Source: Euphorbia lathyris
Taxonomy: Eukaryota > Streptophyta > Magnoliopsida > Malpighiales > Euphorbiaceae
Assembly: GCF_963576675.1 (NCBI RefSeq)
Contig: NC_088917.1
Coordinates: 74,758,610 to 74,822,609 of the forward strand
Length of the DNA: 64,000 nt
Reading direction: 5' to 3'
Shown: in pieces, positions 11,325-20,976 of the stretch
How positions within the stretch are numbered: position 1 is the stretch's first letter
Layout: every line of letters begins with the position of its first letter
Translations under genes and position numbers: made by a program
Notes under the pieces: generated by a model
Database searches by the model: none
What the model saw: the letters and a program-made list of their open reading frames with translations, nothing else
Told to the model about the DNA's origin: nothing

Positions 11325-12400
11325 ATATCTATATATAAAAATAAGTAAGAAATACTATATGATATAATAAAGAAAATGAAAGAGAATAGAAAGTGTAATA
11401 CATTTTCATCCTAACTAAAACTATGTAAAAGTAATGGAAAACCATAAATGCCAAAAAATTTGATATAATAAGTATATAGAAAACACCCTCCCTAAATAAT
11501 ATACATATATACAAATAGTGAATCAAAACAAATTAAATTTCAAATATGGAATAAATAACTACATAATAGATAATTAATAGTTATATGACCCCAAAAATAA
11601 TTTTTATAATCATATTACATAATTACATACTTATATATATAAGAATCCAATACCAAAATGTTGAGAAAATGGGTTAAAAGATGAATTTTCGGGTTCCAGC
11701 AGATTACCGACAGAAAATCCGCCGCCAATCTGCTATTAGTGACAGAAAATGGAGAATTACAGCAGCAGTCCAAAACTTTCCAGATTTATTCAAAAGCTTT
11801 GAATTAGATCTAATTCTATCGTTTTGGATCTCCGAACTACCGAAAACGATCATAGTCTATAACGAAAATTCCTAAAACGACGTTTTTATTTTAAAACGTT
11901 ATTTTGAAATATTTTTAAAACTTATAATTACAACGTTTTTAACACCCGAACTACCTTTGAATTGGATCATAGTTCGTATTGGGATATCAAAACAAGGTTT
12001 TTTATTTCAAAACAAAACCGAACCTTTATTTAACACGGGATAAAAATAAATGAATACGGGAAATTAAATAAAACGTGATAACAAATAAATAAAATTATAA
12101 CATAAAAATAAATAAATAAAGGAAATAAATAAAACGAGTCTAGTCCTCGGATAATACCTCAAGATCGGTATCTGACAGTCGAAGTCCGTTGATTCCACGA
12201 GTTGCGATTTTCTGGTTTTTTGTGTTTTTCGTCTTTTTTAGTAAAAATTTAACTTTTGGGAAATTCGGACTTTTTGAGAAAAAAAATATTTTTCTCAAAA
12301 AAATATTTTTCTAAAAAAAATTCACTTTCTCTCTCTAAAAATGTCTAGAGTGAGAGAGCCTCCAAAAATTCCTTCCCCTTTCTTGCATTGGGATCTATGC

Positions 12401-12408
12401 CTTATATA
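12401..12408 (-). promoter_or_regulatory. TATA box of the Ogre-like LTR
   Basis: Minus strand TATATAAG in the context CCTATATAAGGC. It lies about 590 bp inside the 5' end of the LTR and directly downstream of the palindrome array. Transcription would start near 12375. Confidence 0.65.
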
Positions 12409-12427
12409 GGCACGGGTCCCGAAAGTT

Positions 12428-12810
12428 TTGGGCGACGCCCAACTAAGATTGGGCGTCGCCCATAACAAGTTGGGCGAACGCCCAACCTAGTTGGGCGGAC
12501 GCCCAACATTCGTTGGGCGGACGCCCAACCTTAGTGGGCGGACGCCCAACCTTAGTTGGGCGAACGCCCAACCTCAGTTGGGCGCGCGCCCAACTGATGT
12601 TGGGCGTTCGCCCAACGAGCGTTGGGCGTCCGCCCAACGGCTGCCGGGCGTGCGCGCCCAGCGGCCGTGGGGCGTGCGCCCGCGCTATCGGGCACGCGCG
12701 CCCAACGGTCGTCGAGCACGCGTCGCCGGACGTGCGCGCCCCGCGGACGTCGAGCGCACGCCCCGCACTGTCGAGCGTGCGTCCAACTGTCGTCGGACAC
12801 ACGTCGGCTA
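12428..12810. repeat. Array of about 17 palindromic 22-bp units in U3 of the Ogre-like LTR
   Basis: The unit is close to TTGGGCGNNCGCCCAAC plus about five variable bases, period 22. The core is a palindrome of 7-bp arms around a variable dinucleotide (GA, TC, GG, AA, CG, TT). Units nearest the TATA box are well kept; those toward 12810 decay and become more GC-rich. The array ends 20 bp upstream of the TATA box. Because 22 is not a multiple of 3, all frames on both strands show look-alike open frames, none of which is a gene. Confidence 0.9.
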
Positions 12811-13001
12811 CCGCTAGGCGCTCACACCACGTCGCTGAGCGCTCGCGAGCCGTCCACTTGACGACCACGATTTCCATTGACTTTTCCTTTCTTTCTTTTT
12901 CTTATTTTCTTCTCTCTTTTTCCCAAAATTTTTCCGGAACCAACCACTTCGACTGCTTTGTTATAGGTTTTCGTCACAGGTCCTCCGACTCGGTGTCTAC
13001 A

Positions 13002-13074
13002 TCAGCATAACTAAACGCGAAAAAGTTATATTAGTTCCTAACCCCCCCTTGGAACTAATCACTAGGGACCAACA
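13002..13074 (+). repeat. 3' end of the outer Sirevirus 5' LTR (remnant)
   Basis: These 73 bp match the last 73 bp of the 3' LTR (31004-31076) and end GGGACCAACA. The rest of the LTR lies beyond the Ogre-like insertion, outside the window. It includes a hairpin, 9-bp arms ATTAGTTCC (13030-13038) and GGAACTAAT (13051-13059), whose loop holds a C7 run. Confidence 0.92.
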
Positions 13075-13076
13075 AG

Positions 13077-13089
13077 TGGTATCAGAGCC
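13077..13089 (+). other. Primer-binding site complementary to initiator tRNA-Met
   Basis: TGGTATCAGAGCC lies two bases after the LTR end, the standard Ty1/copia plant PBS. It is not a tRNA gene. Confidence 0.93.
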
Positions 13090-13136
13090 TAATCTCACTA
13101 CTCAAAGATCTAACAATCTTGAGTTGATCCCTAAAG

Positions 13137-13188
13137 ATGGGTGAGAATAGCACTCGTTTCCTTCCCGGGAACCAAACAACACAGATAC
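13137..13188 (+). pseudogene. gag: First codons of the outer Sirevirus gag, split by the inner element
   Basis: ATG at 13137 opens the gag frame. After 17 codons it is interrupted by the inner Sirevirus at the target GATAC. The frame resumes at 20977 after the second copy of the duplication. Confidence 0.8.
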
Positions 13189-14405
13189 TGTTGAAACACC
13201 TTTCTACATAATTTTGATTTGACAAAATTGTTTAAGTATAAATTAAAATACATATTCTAAACACACTAAGTTTAAATGCTTTGATTTATTCTACTAATGT
13301 GTTTGTTCAATGTTGAGTATAAATGTTATAAGTCATAAGGATTGGAAGGCCCAAGCCCAATACGGAAGCCAAGGCCCAAGTCAAACAACTCAGTACACTC
13401 GGCCCGCGTATGTCAAGACGTTGCCGTTTTGAACAAAACGCAACTCAGCAAACGGAAGGATCTAGAAGACCTTCGGGAACAACTTCACAATGAAGCTGCT
13501 GAGTAGTCTCGATAAAGCGTACAAGACAGCAGCTGGCAAAGGAAAACTTCTAGACAAAGTGTTTCCTCTTTTGGCAAAGTTCAGACGACACAGTATGCTG
13601 TCCAATTGACTTTACCATAAAAGGAGAGACCATCTGCTGAGCTGACCGAGGACAGAAGATATATGATTGTGATTGGCCGAGAGCTCTGTACAAGTCCGGA
13701 TGACAACGACACATAGCCGTTTCCCTCCAACGGTTATTTCGAAATTCGAAATGACCGATGACCCAGACGTCTCTATAAATAGTGCCATCACAAGCTTCAC
13801 AAGACACAGAACTTGATCAAGCCATTACGCTGACCAAATCTCTACAAGTTCTGCAAGCAAGAAGCAAAGCAAAATTCTTACACTACATTTCTCATATTTG
13901 TGTAAAAGTCTAGAGTGATTGTAAATCGTCTAAAGTGTCTTAGCACATCTTTGTATTAGGACAAAACACTTATCATTTTTAGAGATAAAAAGGAGAGGCT
14001 GAGTACTCGGTTTTAAGTACTCAGCGAGAGATTAGGAATGAGTAGAAGTATAGAGGAAGGTACTCTTGTCATACTCAATTGCTGATATTGTAAAAGGTTT
14101 GAGGCTCTACCTTTAAAGAGCTCAGTAGAGTATTTGAAATCTCGGAACGTGTTCCGGGGACAGGACGTAGGCTTAGAAGAAGCCGAACCTGGATAAATCT
14201 GCTGAGTGAAGTATTTCTTACCTTAACTCCTTATTTATATTGCTTGCTTTAAATAATCAAAACTGACCAAGTAAAGAGGTCAAGTTGAGTTGTGCACGTT
14301 GAACGTCTGAGCTCAGGAATAGGCTCTAAGTGCTATTTCCTGACTCAAGCTAAGAAACTGACCTAGTCACCTGTTGACTAAGCCAGTATCTTATTGTTTA
14401 CTCAG
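13189..14405 (+). repeat. 5' LTR of the inner Sirevirus, 3'-truncated
   Basis: Starts TGTTGAAACACC and matches 19632-20848. It has TATAAATA at 13774-13781, and about 20 bp upstream a perfect palindrome at 13736-13752 (arms ATTTCGAA and TTCGAAAT, one-base spacer). Another palindrome, CGTTTTG-AA-CAAAACG, lies near 13425-13440 and is degraded in the 3' LTR. Open frames on the minus strand of this LTR recur in the other LTR only because the LTRs are copies. Confidence 0.92.
13774..13781 (+). promoter_or_regulatory. TATA box of the inner Sirevirus 5' LTR
   Basis: TATAAATA in the context TCTCTATAAATAGTGCC, repeated at 20217-20224 in the 3' LTR. A typical plant LTR promoter core. Confidence 0.75.
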
Positions 14406-15786
14406 GAACAAGATGGACGAACAAGGAAACGTAGTCAGGAACAAAGCAAGGCTTGTAGCTCAGGGCTACAGTCAGCAAGAAGGTATAGACTACGGTGAGA
14501 CCTTTGCCCCAGTGGCAAGGCTAGAGGCAATTAGAATATTATGTGCATATGCATCTTACATGAATTTTAAATTATTCCAAATGGATGTCAAAAGTGCATT
14601 TCTTAATGGAGTTATAAACGAGGAGGTTTATGTAAATCAACCTCCAGGTTTTGAGGACCCTAAGTTCCCAAACCATGTTTACAAACTCAAAAAGGCTCTG
14701 TACGGCCTCAAGCAAGCACCACGTGCTTGGTATGAGAGGCTGACCAGTTTCCTACTGACTAGAAATTACGTCAGGGGTAAAGCTGATACAACCTTATTCA
14801 TTAAGAAAAAGGGTAAAGATACCCTGCTGGCCCAAATTTATGTTGATGATATAATATTTGGTGCAACTAACGAATCAATGTGCAATGAGTTTAGCAAACA
14901 AATGCAGACTGAGTTTGAAATGTCTATGATGGGAGAACTCAACTTCTTCCTTGGTCTTCAAATTAAACAAGGAAAGAATGGCATCTTCATCAGTCAAGCC
15001 AAATATGCCAAGGAGATCTTAAAGAAATATGACTTGGAAAATTGCAAACCAATATCCACTCCTATGGGCACTGACACTGTCCTCTGCGCTGATGAGAATG
15101 GTAAGTCAGTAGACAGCAAGTTATATCGAGGTATGATAGGCTCTCTACTTTACTTAACAGCCAGCAGACCGGACATTCAATTTTCAATATGCTACTGTGC
15201 TAGATATCAATCTAACCCTAAGGAATCTCATTACATTGCTGTAAAAAGAATCCTTAGATATTTGCAAAGCTCAGTGAACGCAGGTTTGTAGTATCCAAAT
15301 ACTCATGATTTTACACTCATCGGATACACTGATGCTGACTATGGACGAGATAAGCTGGAACGAAAAAGCACCTCTGGAGGATGCCACTTCTTAGGAAGCT
15401 GTCTTGTATCCTGGTTCAGCAAAAAGCAGGCGTCAGTAGCCTTGTCCACCACTGAAGCTGAGTACATCGCTGCTGGTCATTGTGTTGCTCAAGTCCTATG
15501 GATCAAGCAACAACTTGAAGATTATGGTGTTCAAACGAAGACAATTGAAGTCAAATGTGACAACAAAAGTGCAATTGATCTTTCCAAGAACCCAATTCAA
15601 CACAGCAGAATGAAGCATGTCAGCATCAGACATCACTTCATTAGAGACCATGTACTCAAGGGTGAGATCAAGCTGACCTTTGTCCCAACGGACGAACAGC
15701 TTGCGGATATCTTCACGAAGCCACTGGCCCGTGAGCAGTTCAGCATACTGAGAGAAGCAATTGGTATGTTTAATCCTCTTCAGTAA
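14406..15786 (+). pseudogene. pol: Truncated RT and RNase H of the inner Sirevirus
   Basis: The frame begins inside RT ([17 protein letters not shown]) directly after LTR sequence and runs to a TAA at 15784. The RT active site YVDD is at 14839-14850. RNase H follows with GYTDADYGRDK, STTEAEYIAAG and DNKSAIDLSKN. One in-frame TAG at 15289-15291 replaces the Trp of GLWYP. There is no start codon of its own; LTR sequence just happens to be open upstream. Compared with the outer copy (24195-25850) it lacks the first part of RT and everything before it. Confidence 0.92.
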
Positions 15787-16268
15787 ATTCCTGTGCTAAA
15801 TGAATATGGATGCTGAGTGAATTACATGCTGAATGATTTATTGTTTGCTGAGTAACTCATCGAAACTGACTGAATATACAATACTGAGTAAGCTTGCACG
15901 TTGAGAAACTTAGTTTAGAACTTGAACTTAAAATCATCCTTAAATACTGCACTGACCACTCAGAATATCAAACGCTTGACATTCTAAATACTGAGTGATT
16001 AATCCGTTAGCATAAATGCAAAGCACGCGTATAGCCTAGGATGACGTATTCGCCGTAATGTGTCATAAATGCCAGGATCATTGTCGGTACATGATCCCAA
16101 GGCAAAAATGACACATGGATTCGATTAAGATCCACACCGTTCATTTCGTCTATAAATTATGGGTATTTCCCCATCTTTTACTCTTTACGCTTAATCAATT
16201 CTTAAGGCAAAGAAATCACTTAGAACTTCTTTTCTCTCAAATTCCTCTAATTCCTCCATCTTCGAAGA
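15787..16268 (+). promoter_or_regulatory. Spacer between pol and the extra ORF of the inner Sirevirus, with TATA box
   Basis: This non-coding stretch has repeated (G/A)CTGAGT motifs and, at 16152-16159, TATAAATT about 110 bp before the ATG of the extra ORF. The outer copy has the same arrangement. This suggests, but does not prove, a separate promoter. Confidence 0.5.
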
Positions 16269-19102
16269 ATGACTAAGTTATCTTTCAACGTCTCCGGTGC
16301 CGGCCACCAAAAGTCCAGCTCCGATGAACCTTCACAAAACCCTCTACACCGAGCAAAGGTAAAACTGGCCAAACGTCTGGAAAAGGGAAAGCTGTTAAGA
16401 TCAGGACCTACTCCAAGGTCTTCGAAAATGTCCGCGAATGGAAGGTTGAGCCCTCCAGATGGGTCTCTGAGCATTTCGTACAACATGAACAACCATTTGC
16501 CGAATGGATCTCCAAGAACGAATGGACTGGGCTGTTCTCGGTCAGAGATGAGACATATCTTGACCTGGTAAGAGAGTTTTACCACAACCTCAAGGTTGCC
16601 AGTGACTCCACCGACTACCTAAGCACTGAAGTAAGAGGAAAAACCATCTTCATCAACCCTCTGTACATAGGAAATCTCCTCCAACTCAAAACTGAGGGAG
16701 TAAGGCTGAGGAAGTCAGGAGATCAGGACAAAACCAACTACGTCCATACCTTCTACAAACCTGAGGGTCACTCAGGAGAGATCTCAACATCTTCAATGGG
16801 ACAGCACCAGAAGATGGCTCACTACCTGCTGAGCTATTTTATTTACCCAAAGATCAACTGCACTACATCAGCAACAAACTTTGAACAGTGCTTCATATGG
16901 AACATGCTGACGTACACCCCCATCAACATGCCGGTCTTCTTAGTTGCTGGGTTCCTACGCAGCACGGGTACGCTGAGGCTTGGGTCACTCATAACTCGAA
17001 TTCTTCTTGACCACAAGATTGATCTCGAAGGCGAGGAATCCTTCAAAGGAACTGAGATCACAGCTGCCTCGCTGAGGGCACTGAAATTTGGGCAACCCTT
17101 GAAGAAAGGAAAAGATGCTGCTACTGCTGCTGGCCAAGCTGAGGAAACCGTTGCTGAGCCTAAGAGAGGGAGAAGAACTAAGGCTCCAGCTTCTCGCAAG
17201 AGAAAATCTACTGAGTCACCAAATGTTGAGTCTCCTTCAAAAAGGCAGAGGTCAGCTGGAAAGTCAGCTGAAAAGAGAACTAGGCAAGATGAGCCTGGAA
17301 CTGAGGAAGCTACTGAACTACCTCAGAAGAAGCAAAAGACTTTAACACTTGCACCTCTGGACGTTATACCGACCGGCTTCATTGTACCGGGTGATTCTCA
17401 TTTCACTCAATGCCAAGATACTGATGCTACGGAAACTGAGGTCTAGTTAGATGACCACTTCATCTCCCAAGTTGAGGAAGAACTTGACGGAGATAGTTCT
17501 GAGGAGGAAGAGGAAGAAGAAGAAACCAGCGGTCAGGATGACGCTGAGGATTCAGAAGAAACTGCCAGCGAAATTGAAGCTGAGGATGCTAACACTGGGT
17601 TAGCTGGCGGAAATGTGCAAACTGACACTGAGTTAGCTACTGGAGTTGAGCAAGTTGAGCAAGTTGATGAAGCTGACCAGACCCATACTGAGGAAAAGGA
17701 ACCTACTCCTACTCACTCAGAAGAACCTGCTCATCATACCACTCCACCACGTAGAAGGTGAAAGCTGGTTAAGACCAGTGAAGTGATGGTCAGTGAACTT
17801 CCTGTGCAATCACCATCTATTCCTGAACTTGTCCTCTCTAAGACAACAAAGGACCCTTCTACTGTTCAACTAAAGTTCTTCAAATGGCCATCAACTTCCT
17901 CTACTACAACGCCGTTGGAAAAACAAGCCTCTGTTTCTTCTCAACAGGAACATGTCGACCATACCACTTCAACCACTTCAACAAGTCACGTTGAACCAAC
18001 CACTGTCCATGCTGTCTCCTCAAGCATGGTGCTGACTCCCCATCCTTCTACTGTCAACACAGACAGTGTTCGGGTTATGTCTTCCATCAACAACCTCTCT
18101 GCTGATCAATCAACAATTCCTTCAACTCAAGTGCAGATTGAGCCAACTCATCCAGTCACTGACCAGGGTACTCCCTTCACTCCACTTTCTTCTGGTCATA
18201 CTGATGTACATCAGGATGCCACTGAGTCCAGCAAAAAGCTCATTGACTCAGTGCAAGCACTCATCTACGATCTTCAACATTCCGCTTCACCTGCTGCTGG
18301 ATCTTCAATTCCTGAGACAAATCTGCTCTCCCAGGTCACTCTACTTCTCAACGAAGTCAAAGGACTCAAGGATCTGTTGAATATCGTCTTGTCATTCCAA
18401 GCCCAGTAAGCTAAGCAGGATTCACTTGCCAAGTTGGTAGAGATACAGCTGTCAATAATTCAACATCTGAACTCTCTCCATCAGCAAGTTCAGAAGTTAT
18501 CTGCTGTGAACACTGACTACGCCACTTCCTCAGAACTCAAGATGCTTTTTGCTCAACTTCATACTGAGCAACTTAAGACAAATGAGCAAATGGTGTCCTA
18601 TAGTCAGTGCTCAGTCGAGCAAATCGGTGAGGCCATCAGGCTACTTAACCTCAACAAGCAAGAGATGGATACTGACGCTTTGAAGTAGAATGAGTTGCTG
18701 TCTCTCGCACAGCAATCTTTCAACCACATCCGTCATAATAATATCCAGCGTCATCATTATGACTCAGCTCTCTTGAAGACTTTCCACCAAGTCTTTGCTG
18801 GCCTCTCTGAAGCTCTCATCTGGCAAGCCAAAGCTCAAGCTTTCAATGTAAATATGCTCAGTGATGCTGATCTTCATATACCAATCGAAGTATCAGCTGA
18901 TGGAGTTGCCATTTTTGATGGCGTCAATGAGAGTGCTGACAAGCTAAAGGAACTTTCGCAGGAACTGACTCGCGCTGTCTTAACTGATGCGTTTAAGCTC
19001 CCTGAAGTTGACAAAATGGGGGAGAAAGCGCAAGCTGCTAGAGCTCAGCATGAGCAATGTCAGTACGAGCGAAGTCAGTCACAGGGCAAGAAAAAGAAAT
19101 AG
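16269..19102 (+). pseudogene. Extra ORF after pol of the inner Sirevirus (plant-transposon-protein domain plus coiled coil)
   Basis: ATG 16269 opens the ORF. A frameshift near 16350-16370 moves the homologous frame, after which it runs to 19102 with four stops (17444 TAG, 17759 TGA, 18407 TAA, 18686 TAG). The N-terminal half matches the outer copy: REFYHNL, VRGKTIFINP, QHQKMAHY, NFEQCFIW, LGSLITRIL. An acidic Glu/Thr-rich linker follows, then helical coiled-coil sequence and a basic tail. I see no signal peptide or membrane helix, so an envelope role is not supported. The domain resembles what databases call putative plant transposon protein; function unknown. Confidence 0.82.
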
Positions 19103-19631
19103 ATAGGCTAGGTCTTAACATTTGTAATCTATGTGCTATGTTTATTTCTTTTGCTGTGTAACTGCTGACTTCTTTCAATATATATCATACTTACTTTTCT
19201 TATTCAAATACTGAGTTATGATATATGCTATTAAGTACTGAGTTATTATGTATCTTCATTTATATCAGATATAATTAACACTTATAATATTTATTGACTA
19301 AATGATATGCTGATAACATGTTTGACATTAACCTATGTACTTGTGAAACATTCTGATAAGAACTCATTGAACAACAAAATACTAAGCGCGCTCTATATGT
19401 CTAAAACTTCCGCTTGACACTGAGTAAATAGAATATGTGATATAGCTGACCTATATCTGAAAACTGACCTTAGACTTACTCATTTAAACCCTTAAATGTT
19501 TTAAGTAGAACTATGTCAGTAGCTCAACCCTTACGGGGGAGTTTGCTTAATTATACTAGGTCAACTATCATGGGGGAGCTCATACTGAGTTCCTTGCTGA
19601 ATAGTTTTGCCAACATCAAAATGGGGGAGTT
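19103..19631 (+). other. 3' untranslated region of the inner Sirevirus with three polypurine-tract copies
   Basis: Three GGGGGAG-containing tracts lie at about 19534, 19572 and 19622. The last, AAAATGGGGGAGTT, abuts the 3' LTR and is the likely plus-strand primer. Repeated tracts are a known Sirevirus trait. Several ACTGAGT motifs also occur here. Confidence 0.75.
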
Positions 19632-20971
19632 TGTTGAAACACCTTTCTACATAATTTTGATTTGACAAAATTGTTTAAGTATAAATTAAAATACATATTC
19701 TAAACACACTAAGTTTAAATGCTTTGATTTATTCTACTAATGTGTTTGTTCAATGTTGAGTATAAATGTTATAAGTCATAAGGATTGGAAGGCCCAAGCC
19801 CAATACGGAAGCCAAGGCCCAAGTCAAACAACTCAGTACACTCGGCCCGCGTATGTCAAGACGTTGCCGTTTTGAACAAAACTAAACTCAGCAAACGGAA
19901 GGATCTAGAAGACCTTCGGGAACAACTTCACAATGAAGCTGCTGAGTAGTCTTGACAAAGCGTACAAGACAGCAGCTGGCAAAGGAAAACTTCCAGACAA
20001 AGTGTTTCCTCTTTTGGCAAAGTTCAGACGACACAATATGCTATCCAGTTGACTTTACCATAAAAGGAGAGACCATTTGCTGAGCTGACCGAGGACAGAA
20101 GATACACGATTGTGATTGGCCGAGAGCTCTGTACAAGTCAGGATGACAACGACACATAGCCGTTTCCCTCCAACGGTTATTTCGAAATTCGAAATGACCG
20201 ATGACCCAGACGTCTCTATAAATAGTGCCATCACAAGCTTCACAAGACACATAACTTGATCAAGCCATTACGCTGACCAAATCTCTACAAGTTCTGCAAG
20301 CAAGAAGCAAAGCAAAATTCTTACACTACATTTCTCATATCTGTGTAAAAGTCTAGAGTGATTGTAAATCGTCTAAAGTGTCTTAGCACATCTTTGTATT
20401 AGGACAAAACACTTATCATTTCTAGAGATAGAAAGGAGAGGCTGAGTACTCGGTTTTAAGTACTCAGCGAGAGATTAGGATTGAGTAGAAGTATAGAGGA
20501 AGGTACTCTTGTCATACTCAATTGCTGATATTGTAAAAGGTTTGAGGCTCTACCTTTAAAGAGCTCAGTAGAGTATTTGAAATCTTGGAACGTGTTCCGG
20601 GGACAGGACGTAGGCTTAGAAGAAGCCGAACCTGGATAAATCTGCTGAGTGAAGTATTTCTTACCTTAACTCCTTATTTATATTGCTTGCTTTAAATAAT
20701 CAAAACTGACCAAGTAAAGAGGTCGAGTTGAGTTGTGCGCGTTGAACGTCTGAGCTCAGGAATAGACTCTAAGTGCTATTTCCTGACTCAAGCTAAGAAA
20801 CTGACCTAGTCACCTGTTGACTAAGCCAGTATCTTATTGTTTACTCAGCCCCGCTGTTCAAATCTTTTTCTTTAGAAAAAGAAGTCTGCCTAAATTGCAA
20901 AAAGTTTAACTAGTTCCTAACCCCCCCCCCCCCCCTTGGAACTATACTTGCAACTAAACAAGGGACCAACA
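19632..20971 (+). repeat. 3' LTR of the inner Sirevirus, complete
   Basis: 1340 bp, TGTTGAAACACC to GGGACCAACA. TATAAATA is at 20217-20224 and the ATTTCGAA palindrome at 20179-20195. The terminal hairpin has a loop of 15 C residues (20921-20935), against 7 C in the outer element. Confidence 0.93.
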
Positions 20972-20976
20972 GATAC

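Larger units (their letters stand above)
1..13001 (-). mobile_element. Tat/Ogre-like Ty3/gypsy retrotransposon, truncated by window start
   Basis: Read on the minus strand the order is LTR (13001 to 8647), PBS, long non-coding leader, gag-protease ORF, then pol running off the window at position 1. The PBS complements tRNA-Arg, pol carries two successive RNase H domains before integrase, and the LTR is very long; these are known marks of the Tat/Ogre lineage. The element sits inside the 5' LTR of a Sirevirus-like copia element: position 13002 resumes copia LTR sequence that matches 31004 onward in the copia 3' LTR. Its own LTR was later hit by an Athila-type element, now a solo LTR. The second LTR and the other half of the target duplication are outside the window. 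Lineage call is firm at Tat level, less so for Ogre proper because no ORF upstream of gag is visible. Confidence 0.88.
8647..13001 (-). repeat. 5' LTR of the Ogre-like element, 4355 bp including a nested solo LTR
   Basis: On the plus strand the LTR starts TGTTAGACG at 8647, next to the PBS, and ends GTGTCTACA at 13001, so on the element strand it begins TGTAGACACCG. Removing the nested solo LTR leaves about 2824 bp. A TATA box lies at 12401-12408 (minus), so U3 is only about 0.6 kb while R plus U5 make up most of the length. The right boundary is supported because 13002 continues exactly as the interior of the surrounding copia LTR. Confidence 0.85.
13189..20971 (+). mobile_element. Inner Sirevirus-like copia element, internally deleted
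   Basis: Both ends are flanked by the duplication GATAC (13184-13188 and 20972-20976). The 5' LTR is cut after 14405 and joined directly to the RT region, so the last 123 bp of that LTR, the PBS, gag, protease, integrase and the start of RT are missing. What remains is RT-RNase H, the extra ORF, polypurine tracts and a full 3' LTR. By eye about 21 mismatches separate the two LTRs over 1217 bp (about 1.7%), so it is a young insertion. It cannot self-mobilise. Confidence 0.93.

Noticed and set aside
12428..12810. Possible CRISPR array
   Set aside because: Units are contiguous with only a few variable bases and no spacers of 30 bp or so, there are no cas genes, and it lies inside a plant LTR next to a TATA box.
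12443..13010. Several overlapping open frames on both strands with repeated Gly/Arg/Pro-Asn words
   Set aside because: They are translations of the 22-bp palindrome array; the period is not a multiple of three, so every frame yields a similar repeat peptide.
13077..13089. tRNA-like sequence TGGTATCAGAGCC
   Set aside because: It is only the 3'-end complement of initiator tRNA used as PBS; no cloverleaf surrounds it.
13550..20252. Minus-strand open frames of 62-85 residues repeated at 13.6 and 20.1 kb
   Set aside because: They fall within the two LTRs of the inner Sirevirus, antisense to the promoter, and are shared because LTRs are copies.
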